DNA of 41,138 bases from Heterostelium multicystogenum (taxonomy: Eukaryota > Evosea > Eumycetozoa > Acytosteliales > Acytosteliaceae): contig RCNN01000264.1 of assembly GCA_003667245.1 (NCBI GenBank), positions 1 through 41,138 on the forward strand. Direction: 5' to 3'. Made by a program: the position numbers and the translations under genes. This document shows positions 22,232 to 31,365 of this stretch, in pieces; position 1 is the first letter of the stretch, and each line of letters starts with the position of its first letter. The notes under the pieces are model-generated. The model did no database searches. It was not told the origin of the DNA and saw only the letters and a list, made by a program, of their open reading frames with translations.

Positions 22232-24763
22232 TTGATAGAGAAAAAGAATATGTTGTACTGTGCCAGATTTAATGATGATCTAATATCTGGCGAATACCCC
22301 TCCTTGTCCCTCACCCGTGCCCTAAAGAGAAGAATGTCTGAGCCTCCTATAGGCGAAATCAGGCATCCTGAAACCGGCTCAGTGGTTAACCAGCCTCTTG
22401 AAGTTAGTGATGCCTTCTTTACTTATTACAAGAACTTATACACCGAGGCGGATTGTGACTCTTCGGTTCACGATGAACTGCTGAAACACTGGATTATTGA
22501 ACCTCATGTTTCCCAATTATTCCGCTGTCAGCCAATATCGGTAGATGAGGTTATGGAAGCAATTCGGTCTACAGATCCTTCCAAGTCGCCAGGGCCTGAC
22601 GGTCTTACAGGTGCCTTCTACTCCTCATTCTCGGAAGTTCTCTCGCCCGTTCTTACTGGTGTTTTCAATGACCTACTCAAATCTCCTGAGTCCATGCCGG
22701 ACAGGTTTAAGATGGGATCTATTACCACCATTTTTAAGAAAGGTGACAAGCTTAGCATTGATAACCGGCGGCCTATCACTCTCCTTAATGTTGACTACAA
22801 ACTGTTGAGTAAAATAGTCACCAAAAGGCTGGAACCTGTGCTGCACGCAGTAATCAATGTGTTCCAAAATGGATTCGTCCCAGGTAGACTTATTCATGAT
22901 AATACTATACTCCTAAAAGAAATCATTGAGGCTGCTAAGCAGGGAAATATACAGGCCATCATTACCCTTTTTGACTTGCTTAAGGCTTTTGACTCTGTCA
23001 CTCATGACTCCATTGAAAGAGTGCTGCACCATGCTAAGATACCTGCTCCATTCGTTAAGCTCATTATGGCCATGCTCAGAAACTCGCTTGCTAATGTCTT
23101 AGTTAATGGGTTTCCAACAGACTTCTTCAAAATCAATAGAGGCACCAAACAAGGTGACCCGATGTCAGCCTCCCTTTTTGTTTTGGTCATTGAGGCCCTG
23201 GCTAGAGCCATTCTGGCTGACAAGAATATTGTCGGTCTTAAGTCCGGCCCATCTCCAACAAGGCGTATTGGTCCTCCCTCGGTTGTTGACCTTGTGAAGC
23301 TCCTCCAATTCGCAGACGACACCGCCTCCCTCAACTCCTCTTTCGAAGAACTCGACCTGGTGCTTGGTTGGTTTGATAAATTTAAACTAGCCACATCTGC
23401 TAGGATCAACCCATCCAAGTGTACAGTTATCCCTCTCAATGGTATTGATGTATCCATGTCGCCTTTCCCTGTCTCCACTACCAATGAGCGCTACCTTGGG
23501 GTGATGTTTGGGTACAAAGGTCACGAATCTAAGCTAAGTACTCTCATTAATCAAATCAAAGCTGATGTCTCCCTATTCAAAAGACCTTCACTAACCCTTA
23601 GGGCTAGGTCGGCCATCATTAACTCATATGTTTTGCCTAAGCTCTTCTATCATCTCTACCTGGAGTCTCCGTCGGACGAAGATTTTACAAAATTAAACAA
23701 ACTGATTAATTGGTTTTTCTCTTCCTCTAGGATTGTATCTTCAAATTTCATAACTTTAATGGCCTCCGACCGGTCTTGCTTCCCTTGGGAGGTTGGTGGT
23801 TTTAACCTCTTTGACCTTAGGCTCAGATCGAAGGCCTATAAAATATGGGTTTTCAACAGAGTCCTTGGTTCGGACAAAAACTTTGGTTATTTCAAAAATT
23901 GGAAAAACCTCGTAGCCGACCTCAAGGCCTACAAAATCAACGTTGATGACCTTCCCATCGTCGTTAAGTCTTATTATCTTCCCTGGCTTGAGTTTAGAGA
24001 CAAACTAGCCTCCAACACGCGACATGGTTCCCCTATACGCCTCCCAAGCAATGAACTCCCTAGCCTCAGTGAAATCTACGGGAAGTTGTTTAAGAAGGAT
24101 CATCCTTACATCAGAAGAACTGATGGTCAAAGTACCATTTCCCTGCTGACTAGATTCTCTTTTGATGAGCAGTTCAAGAACATAGCCAAAATCAAAGGTC
24201 CGGCCTGTCGGGACGTTATATTCTGTTTCTTCGCCCACGTTCTCCCCATTAACCATCTCAGGGAAGAGCATAACTGTGTCCTGTGTGGTCTTTTAATAGA
24301 CTCAAAGCCATATGACCATTATTTCTTTGGTTGCATTGCTCTTTTTGGGTTAACTTTACTATCAAAAATCAAGAATCAATATAGAAGATATTGCGGTTAC
24401 AATCTCCTAAACTGGTCTATCACTAACATCTCTTTTATAAATACCAAATCAGGTAAGAGAACCAAACTGCCGTTTCTGCATTTAACCGCGTGCATAATCA
24501 GAGCCATATGGAGAGTGGTGTCCAACAATCTGTATGGTGATAAGACACTTGACTTCACTAACATTCCTAAGTTGTCAAGCAAGTACTATAAAAACTTGGT
24601 TGCAATAAATTACCATAAGCTCTGTTTATCGCTGACTTCCAAAGGCACTGCTGAACCAGCCACCACCGTCGCTATCAATGAGTTCAAAAAAGACTGGAAC
24701 ATTTTCACCATCTCTGGTTGCGATATCCCCAATCTGGCGCTCCCGCGTTCATTTATAGATTAA
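22232..24763 (+). CDS. Reverse transcriptase of L1-clade LINE (ORF2 C-terminal part)
   Basis: Single open frame of 843 codons, the longest in the window; the LINE frame extends upstream to about 22120 after one frame break near 22227. RT motifs in order: SKSPGPDGL (about residue 115), ITTIFKKGDK, NRRPITLLNVDYKLLSK, NGFVPGRL, catalytic motif A FDLLKAFDSV, motif B NRGTKQGDPMSASLF, motif C LLQFADDTASL (FADD box), and SKCTVIPLNG. The C-terminus has a zinc-knuckle, CVLCG...DHYFFGC, like L1/TRE ORF2 proteins. All RT catalytic residues are intact, so the encoded domain could be active, but the endonuclease is absent here. The ATG at 22232 is internal to ORF2, not a true start. Confidence 0.95.
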   Translation: MIEKKNMLYCARFNDDLISGEYPSLSLTRALKRRMSEPPIGEIRHPETGSVVNQPLEVSDAFFTYYKNLYTEADCDSSVHDELLKHWIIEPHVSQLFRCQPISVDEVMEAIRSTDPSKSPGPDGLTGAFYSSFSEVLSPVLTGVFNDLLKSPESMPDRFKMGSITTIFKKGDKLSIDNRRPITLLNVDYKLLSKIVTKRLEPVLHAVINVFQNGFVPGRLIHDNTILLKEIIEAAKQGNIQAIITLFDLLKAFDSVTHDSIERVLHHAKIPAPFVKLIMAMLRNSLANVLVNGFPTDFFKINRGTKQGDPMSASLFVLVIEALARAILADKNIVGLKSGPSPTRRIGPPSVVDLVKLLQFADDTASLNSSFEELDLVLGWFDKFKLATSARINPSKCTVIPLNGIDVSMSPFPVSTTNERYLGVMFGYKGHESKLSTLINQIKADVSLFKRPSLTLRARSAIINSYVLPKLFYHLYLESPSDEDFTKLNKLINWFFSSSRIVSSNFITLMASDRSCFPWEVGGFNLFDLRLRSKAYKIWVFNRVLGSDKNFGYFKNWKNLVADLKAYKINVDDLPIVVKSYYLPWLEFRDKLASNTRHGSPIRLPSNELPSLSEIYGKLFKKDHPYIRRTDGQSTISLLTRFSFDEQFKNIAKIKGPACRDVIFCFFAHVLPINHLREEHNCVLCGLLIDSKPYDHYFFGCIALFGLTLLSKIKNQYRRYCGYNLLNWSITNISFINTKSGKRTKLPFLHLTACIIRAIWRVVSNNLYGDKTLDFTNIPKLSSKYYKNLVAINYHKLCLSLTSKGTAEPATTVAINEFKKDWNIFTISGCDIPNLALPRSFID

Positions 24764-24789
24764 TATTTCATTTGGATATGAATACAAAA

Positions 24790-24790
<1 letters not shown>

Positions 24791-24824
<34 letters not shown>
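24791..24824 (+). repeat. Poly-A tail of the LINE
   Basis: 34 consecutive A's beginning 28 bp after the RT ORF stop codon. Confidence 0.9.
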
Positions 24825-24828
<4 letters not shown>

Positions 24829-24870
24829 TTTCGGACAATCACGACTGTCCCTTTGTGTCGTGAAATATAT
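24824..24870. repeat. Inverted repeat with two mutually exclusive inner hairpins
   Basis: The outer stem ATATATTTC (24824-24832) pairs with GAAATATAT (24862-24870). Inside, either GGACA/TGTCC (24833-24837 with 24846-24850) or CACGAC/GTCGTG (24840-24845 with 24857-24862) can pair. It lies directly after the LINE poly-A. Confidence 0.75.
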
Positions 24871-24898
24871 ATATATAGTACACTGTGAGGTTCTGACC

Positions 24899-24985
24899 CT
24901 CACCATTTATTATTTAATTAATAAATTATGATCACCTGGATGATTAAAAAAAAAAAAAAAAAAAAAAAAAACTCACCATTTATTA
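24899..24985 (+). mobile_element. Tiny poly-A insertion flanked by 14-bp direct repeats
   Basis: CTCACCATTTATTA occurs at 24899-24912 and again at 24972-24985. Between them are about 33 bp ending GATCACCTGGATGATT and a run of 26 A's (24946-24971). This is the pattern of a severely 5'-truncated retroposon with its target duplication. Confidence 0.7.
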
Positions 24986-25088
24986 ATTAATTAATACAGA
25001 TCTGCTGTTTAATTATAACAAAATATGCATAAATTGTATAATTAAAACAATACAAAATTGATTAAAGAAATTAGTATTTAGTTGTAAT

Positions 25089-26223
25089 TTAATCATTAAA
25101 TAGACTAAGTTCATCTTTAAAGTGTGAGCTTTTTGAATTGTCATGTACATCTTTTTCTGAATCAGTATCCTCAAGAAATAGATCAGAATTAAAGATACTA
25201 CTTTTCTTAGTATTACTACTAGTAGCTATAGATTTGTTGGTGAAAGTTGATGCTTTGTACGGTGTTGTGCTAGTTGTTGTTTGTTGTGTAATCAAAATCT
25301 TTCCTCTTCATTCGTATCACTATCATGCTGATTTAAAAATTTAGATAAACTATTTTTGTTGGTAGTCACATTCTGTAACTCCTTTCTTTTCGCCAAAACT
25401 TTCTTATACTACAATAACAATGTTTTAGTTAGATTATTATTCATTTCATTATTCAATTCCCTCTCTCTCTCTCTCTCTTTACATACTACAGAGTCGTTCT
25501 TTCTTGCCAGAAGCAATACGTCATCGCCATTGATTATCTGCCGCTTGGCATGCTTTGCAAACATCGAAAGATCTTTACTAACTTCCTCTGATCAGATGAT
25601 AAAGATGATGTTAGATATATATTATATTAATGATGTGATCGAATCACAATATAAAACAACACTCCATACTCTTAGTTAATTGATATATCAGTTCAGATAT
25701 AGTTTTAATCGTTTGTGGAGTCACAGTGGTCTTGTTAGGCAGCTTCTCTATTTCTCTTTCGCATATCTTTGCAACTGTGAATTGAAATGATTGCTTTAGT
25801 TTCGTTTCCAATGTTCCTTCATCATCGGCTGTTTCCTCTTCTGTGGATGCGTCATCTTCATCATCTATTTCTATCTCATCATGATAGACATGAGTATGAT
25901 TATCTTTTGATTTACTACTACTGCTGCTGCTATTTATCGAAGTCGGCTTATTTTACACTTGGTCTTTTATTAGTTGTCGTTGATGTTGTTGATGTTGTTG
26001 AGGTTGTACTACTATTTTTATTGGGAGTCGTTGTTGATTTCTTTGTAGTTGATGTTTTTGTTGCTGATTGTTTACTAGTCGAAGCTTTCTTTGATGTATT
26101 AGGGGTCGTAGTGGTCGTTGAAGACTTCCTCTTCTTCTTTGATTCTGCTTCTCTTGCAGCTGAAAATGAAGTAAACAATTGCTCTTCATCATCTATTCCA
26201 TCAAATATTTCATCATCATCCAT
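25089..26223 (-). CDS. cenps: CENP-S / MHF1 histone-fold protein
   Basis: Histone-fold subunit of the CENP-S/CENP-X (MHF) complex, acting at kinetochores and in Fanconi/FANCM-linked fork repair. From ATG 26223 the N-terminus is acidic (MDDDEIFDGIDDEEQL), followed by a long K/T/S low-complexity linker and an acidic stretch. The fold begins TKLKQSFQFTVAKICEREIEK, with TPQTIKTISELIYQL. It continues after intron 25588-25669 with KDLSMFAKHAKRQIINGDDVLLLARKND, the diagnostic CENP-S segment (FA+HAKR..I...DV.LLAR). After intron 25409-25486 there is a basic helix and a T/S-rich tail to 25089. Frame breaks near 25965 and 25300. The N-terminal extension is longer than in animal or fungal CENP-S, which begin close to the fold. 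Confidence 0.82.
25461..25478. repeat. CT microsatellite inside a CENP-S intron
   Basis: Nine CT units, within the intron 25409-25486. Confidence 0.85.
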
Positions 26224-26518
26224 CTTAGTGTCACATCAACTTTTCAGTCAGTTAATCATCAAATACTCTCTTTTTCCCAAATTTGTAAAACCGAAATAGT
26301 CTATCTCAATACATTGGTTTATCTTATCTTTGCAAACTTCTCATTTCCACTAAATCTAAAATACTCAAGACAACTGGGTGAAGGAAAATCGAACTGGAAT
26401 TTCTTTGGATAGTCTTGTCTACAACCATCTCATGAATGAATGAATGTAATGTGCAATCAAATGTTGACTGGTTTTTAAGATGACTCTATCCGATAGAACT
26501 ATTGTAGCTTTAATTTAT

Positions 26519-29045
26519 TTAAATTTTTGACTTTGCTTCCAAATCTTTTATCTTTTGGTTATTAAGTATTATTTGTATATTTTGTAGGGCTAAGCTTTTC
26601 GTACGACTTTCGATAGTAGTCTTTGTATTATTTTCGGTAATAGTCTTTCTTATCTTTTCATTTTCGATCATTTGATCTAATACTTTAATTTCTTTTTTTT
26701 GTTTCTTCACATGATTTCTTGAGACTTTGCTCGCTTGAAATAAGTTCTTCCAGATGAGTTTGTCCAGATTGAACTTCTTTCTCAAGATCGATAATTTGTT
26801 TGAAGATCTCTTCATTACATAGTTCTCTGGTTATGTTGCATGAAGGAGATAAATTCTTCAACTTTGCCTCTAGTGATTCTATTTCGTTTTGTAAGCCACC
26901 AATTTCCTGTTCAAATTTTTGTATCTCTTTATCTATATCTTTAATTTTTAAATGTTGACCATTTGTAAGATCTGAATTGGAATTTGAAGATGAAGTATAA
27001 CTACCACTAAATAAATAATTTATGCCTTAATAAAGAACTACACTTAACATAATTCAAACCTAACTTACCTCCTGGAGTCCATGATCGTTTGAATTTGTAT
27101 AACTTGCGATTCAAAAGTAGATTCTTCTTTTCTTAGAGATTTAATTAATAATCTGATTAAATTATTGTAATGTAAATAAACTGTGACCATTCATCTGGAG
27201 CTAATAATTAAAAGTGATCTTGCAAGGATTCAACCCAATTAATGTATTGTGACTCGTTGATAATGACATTCGCTTCTTCCAATGTAAAAATTCCCCATGT
27301 TCTAGAAAAGCAATTAATAAGTTTATATATACTGGATTGAATGTTAATCACTTACTCTGCTTTTGTATAGGTATCTATTACCTTTTGGATATTGTTGTAG
27401 GTGGTTTCGGCTTTTATCTTTTCTCTGAACATCTGGATTTTCCCTGTGAAAATTGAACAACATCACAAATATAAATATTTAAGTATTATTTTAGCTATGT
27501 AACCTAGACAGACGTACAATTGAGTTGTAAATAACTTGTCAAACTCTTTATAATAACCAAAGATTTTCAAAATGTAGCTTGATATTTTTGAAGCATTTCT
27601 TGGCAGAATCCAAGTCGACAATGGGGGCACTGCCAAAAACTGGAATATTCTTTCCCAACGGATCCAATATACTTATGAGGAATACTTTTTGCTGATATTT
27701 AGATCAAACATGTTAGCGAAGGGATTAAAATATTGAAGAGATAGATACATACAACAGTATAGTAAGGCCTAAAAGTTGGATCAATAGATTCTGTTTGTAT
27801 ATATTTGAACTGTCATAGAAAGATACCAGCACTATGTAATCGTTCATATTGATTTTCCATTCAGGAAGTGATGTAAACTTATCATCCTCACTCTTGGCGT
27901 ATCTATAAACGTACAAAAACAGGTAAAAATGTTAGTTTTATCAGGAAATCAATTTGATTTAGTTGCAGGCTTTGAAACAACATACAGCAATTGATATAAT
28001 TCTCCAAGTGTAATGGTGTGTTCTTGCCAGGCCCCTAGGATAACCAAACTAATTTGAATAGATTTGATCCAATTTGATTCACATATTTGTGGTAATGTTA
28101 TTCTTTTTTCTGAATCAAACTCCACCATCTTTTCCAAGAGCTCTCTTAGGTTTGGATCTTTAACCTCCAATAGTCTCTGAGCAGGAAGTTGGTTTGATTT
28201 GGAAGTCAAGAGATCCAAGACTGTAATACCCAATGAAAAGATATCAATTCCCTTATGATAAGATTTTAATCCGACTTCAGGAGCACGATAGCCCTCAGTT
28301 CCAACCCTTGAATTCATTTCTTCTTGAGGGTTGGTATTTTGTTTTGAAAGTCCAAATCAGACACTACTTCCACAAGGCAGGGGAGAGTTAGCAATTATTA
28401 GATTGAAGAGAGTTAAGTGGTCGACACATACATTTACAAATGATCCTATTCTCTACGCTATGGCAGTAAGATATTGCCAGGCTTAATGTCTCGGTGTATT
28501 AAGTTAAAACTGTGTAGGTATGTTAATCCTGCTAACAATTGAACAGTAAATGATGGAACAAGAGTAGAATGAACTTTATGTTTCTTTAAAAAATCTCTCA
28601 ATGAACCTTCACTACATAATTCAAAAGCATAGGTGTTTTGATTCTTTAGATGATGTTAGAGAGCAGATAAGAGAGGTAATTAAGCGTATGCGAGAGAGAG
28701 TGTGAGGCATATGAGAGTATATATGAGGGTGAGAGGGAGGAGAGAAAGTGAGAGAGTGAGTAAGTGATAGAGAGTGTGCGAAGAACTACATACAATTAAC
28801 TCTATTATATTCACAATGTGAGGGTGTCTCTTTGTATTCTCTAAGCTCTTTAAAATTCTATACTCAATATCATTGTATTTGGTGGTTGTTGTGTGGAATT
28901 TAATGGCAACTCTTTCCTTTGTTTTGTTTTTGTTGGCACTGAATACTTTGCTAAATCCACCTTTTCCAATCAATCCTTCAATAGTATAATTATACCTTTT
29001 CAGTAGTTCTAACTGTTGTGTTGTAGGTTTATCCATAGCTTTCAT
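26519..29045 (-). CDS. Ser/Thr protein kinase with coiled-coil C-terminal region
   Basis: Start [18 protein letters not shown] at 29045. Kinase motifs: [10 protein letters not shown] (Gly loop), VAIKF (Lys), [10 protein letters not shown]. After an intron come [15 protein letters not shown] and [11 protein letters not shown] (catalytic loop, about 28470-28500). The metal-binding DFG position reads SDLD, not DFG. Then come GTEGYRAPE and [15 protein letters not shown]. The frame splices (GTATGT at about 27989, AG at about 27906) into [16 protein letters not shown] and a region I do not recognise. The end, 26519-27000, is strongly coiled-coil ([19 protein letters not shown], then further heptads). 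Frame breaks occur near 28460, 27700 and 26710, plus a TAA near 27212. The tail could be a separate gene, but splice phase favours one protein. Substrate unknown. Confidence 0.72.
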
Positions 29046-29693
29046 ATTTAAATTCACCACCCAATATTATAAACTAGGTTGCTACTGTAGATTTGGCTAG
29101 AAGAAACTTAAATTTTTGATTCATCAAGTTATCCGGTCCTGTTTTTTTAAAGAGAAAAACAACACAAAATTTCATTCACTTGTAAGATCTTAAAAGTGAG
29201 AGAGGCACACCCACTCAACATTGATTAGACTGCTAGCTACTTTATAGATAGCAGGAGTGATGGAGGACTGGAGAAGTACTATTAAAGATTTCGAACGTCA
29301 AGTGTTTGTGCAACGAATGTATGTCCCATAGGTTATTACTTCATTATTCATCATCCATCATCCATCATCATAGGATATTGGATGTATGTACTCATTGATA
29401 TTGATACTAATAGCTGAATGAATATAAAGTGCTCAATTGCTTCGGAATGACAAGAATGAAGAAGCTGAACTATATGAGAAAGAAAATATTTGCTGGAAAT
29501 CATGAATCTGTAAATATCCCTTGATGCATTTTTAATAGACCATAGACAGTAGCTAACTATCCTATCTGTATTACTATGTAGAAAGAAAATATATCGAATC
29601 CATAGCTAGGATTGCTGTGGCACTTAAACTCAACAGAAACAACATCAATTTTTACTAATATATTTGTTTTATTTAAAAATTAATATGAAATTA
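29046..29693. other. Intergenic upstream of the kinase gene
   Basis: About 0.65 kb, AT-rich, with simple CATCA repeats around 29345-29375. No gene seen. Confidence 0.55.
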
Positions 29694-30231
29694 TTATAAA
29701 TCAGCACCCATCATCATGGCAGCGGATTGTTCATCTTGATCAGCTTCCAATGATGAGCTGCACTTCACTAAGATGTATGTCAATGTTGCTCCGTCGAAGG
29801 GTGGGTTGGTAGATGGGTTGTAGACAATTGATAGTTCATATGGATTGACGACTTGTCCCTTGACAGTGGTGTATCCATTAAATGTCCAGGAGCCTGGATA
29901 GTAAAGAGTACCGATACCAGTGAAATAATTACCATAGGGTTCCATGGTGATATTAACTAAAAATGGGTTTCCAGTGGCCACTGAAAAACTGTTGAATTGA
30001 CTCTTAGAGGCAGTTACTACAACTTGGGTTGGGTTTGGAATGCATTGACCTTGGTTGAGCCAAACATATTGACCTGGTGAAATGGTAACTAATAAAATAA
30101 TAATCAAAAATCAAGTTGTATTAATAATAGTTTTAATTGATTCTAAGATGTCCAATTGTGGAGAGATACCTACGATAGCAAGATGCAATTGAGAACAATG
30201 AGAAAATGGTGAAGATTATGTATTTGTACAT
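29694..30231 (-). CDS. Small secreted protein, paralogue A
   Basis: Two exons, 30231-30174 and 30088-29694, intron GTAGGT..TTAG. The signal peptide MYKYIIFTIFSLFSIASC is cut by the intron soon after its end, as in the neighbouring paralogue. The mature protein (about 130 residues) reads ISPGQYVWLNQGQC and TGNPFLVNITMEPYG, then GTLYYPGSWTFNGYTTVKGQ, VNPYELSIVYNPS and GATLTYILVKCS, with a tail rich in Met (AAMMMGADL). Pattern and length suggest a compact beta-rich extracellular protein. No functional family recognised. No frame break is needed. Confidence 0.88.
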
Positions 30232-30827
30232 TCTTATTGCAATATATATAAAGATAATTAAAAGACTAATAAATGAATTGGATTGTTTAACAATGTTTTA
30301 ATAACAATAGACGAACCATAAAAATAAAAGAATATCTTGAAGAAAAGACAACAAAACAAATAAATGCAAAGATGATGTAAGATATTTTTTATTATATCTT
30401 TAGATAATTGAAACTCAGTTATGACCAGTACCATAGTCCAGGCACCTCGTTTGACTGGTTTCTTTTGTAAAATCAAAAAAAATCAAAGTGGATTTTACAC
30501 TTTTAAAAATCCCTGTTTTAAAAGTGAACATAAAACTACGAAACACGATACCATACCCATCATTTTTAACAGAAAAAATACATCAGGATACCTGATTTTT
30601 TAAAAAAATCACGATAATTCTAATTAAATCTGTCAACAATAATCATGGATATTTATTAAATTCAATTGTTTTTTACTCTTTTTAAACTTCAAAATTTAGT
30701 TTGCATCCAATAAAAGACGAATAATCATATTCATTCATTTCTATTCATTTTATTTCACTATTACATTTCCTTTTTAATATTTTTAAACAAACAAGTTTAT
30801 ATATTTTTATATATTTAATAATAAATA
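30232..30827. other. Shared intergenic region of the divergent secreted-protein pair
   Basis: About 600 bp between head-to-head paralogues. It probably carries both promoters; runs of A/T lie just upstream of both ATGs. The open frame 30421-30603 has no recognisable product. Confidence 0.55.
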
Positions 30828-31365
30828 ATGTCAAAGTTATTAATATTATTGGCTTTCTTCAGCTTCTTTTCAGTTTCAATGGCAGGTAATATTGACATTT
30901 TGTATTTCAAAACGATGGAATATTAATGAAAAATGTTTTTTTTAGTTCCATTCATCTATCCAGGACATATATCTGGCAAAACTTAGGCCAATGTGCTTAC
31001 CCAGCTATGGTCAATCTTACAAATATCGGTGGTGTTTATTAATAGTTATTCGGCAGATACTGGAAACCCATTTTTAGTTAATGTCACACTAAATTCTGAC
31101 AGTACATTCGTTGGTCAAGGTGCTTTTTACAACCAACCAGGATGGAAGTTTCAAGGTTACACCTATGTGTCAGGAAAGGTCCTAGATCAATACACTCTCT
31201 ATATTAATTACGCTCAAAGTTCAAACCCCTATTTTGGAGGTGCCACTCTCTAACTATATGTTACAATCATGCAATTTCGGAACTGAACAATCCTCTCTTC
31301 TCCAAAATTCAGATTTATCAACCATGAAATCTTCAATGATTATGATGGGTGGTGATTTCCAATAA
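30828..31365 (+). CDS. Small secreted protein, paralogue B
   Basis: The start MSKLLILLAFFSFFSVSMA (30828) is a clear signal peptide, followed by an intron (GTAATA about 30886 to AG about 30945). The aligned blocks to paralogue A are in successive frames: YIWQNLGQCAYPAMVNLTN, then SADTGNPFLVNVTLNSD, GAFYNQPGWKFQGYTYVSGK, LDQYTLYINYAQSS, GGATL, and after a second break NYMLQSCNFGTEQSSLLQ with the Met-rich end SSMIMMGGDFQ (TAA 31363-31365). Same exon structure and length as paralogue A, so a local duplication by inversion is inferred. Two or three single-base breaks (near 30975, 31040 and 31250). Confidence 0.83.

Larger units (their letters stand above)
21720..24824 (+). mobile_element. L1-type non-LTR retrotransposon, 5'-truncated, downstream of tRNA-Gly
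   Basis: Contains a reverse transcriptase ORF and ends in 34 A's (24791-24824). The 5' boundary is approximate: LINE-like coding (RDPLLISIHHLN, then RLSELPPASEEYC) is recognisable from about 22120, and upstream of the SINE-like insertion only a few tens of bases remain before the poly-T tract. The endonuclease and ORF1 parts are missing, so it is 5'-truncated. Its placement just downstream of a tRNA gene resembles the tRNA-targeted TRE elements of Dictyostelium, particularly the TRE3 group that inserts downstream. That relationship is inferred. I found no clear target duplication for the element itself. Confidence 0.9.

Noticed and set aside
24791..24971. Two poly-A tracts as mRNA 3' ends of one host gene
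   Set aside because: Genomic tracts of 26-34 A's next to an RT ORF and direct repeats are better explained by retroposition.
25787..26299. Plus-strand open frame of 170 codons rich in Val/Leu/Phe
   Set aside because: It is the antisense of the Lys/Thr-rich CENP-S N-terminus; the minus strand carries the histone fold and splice sites.
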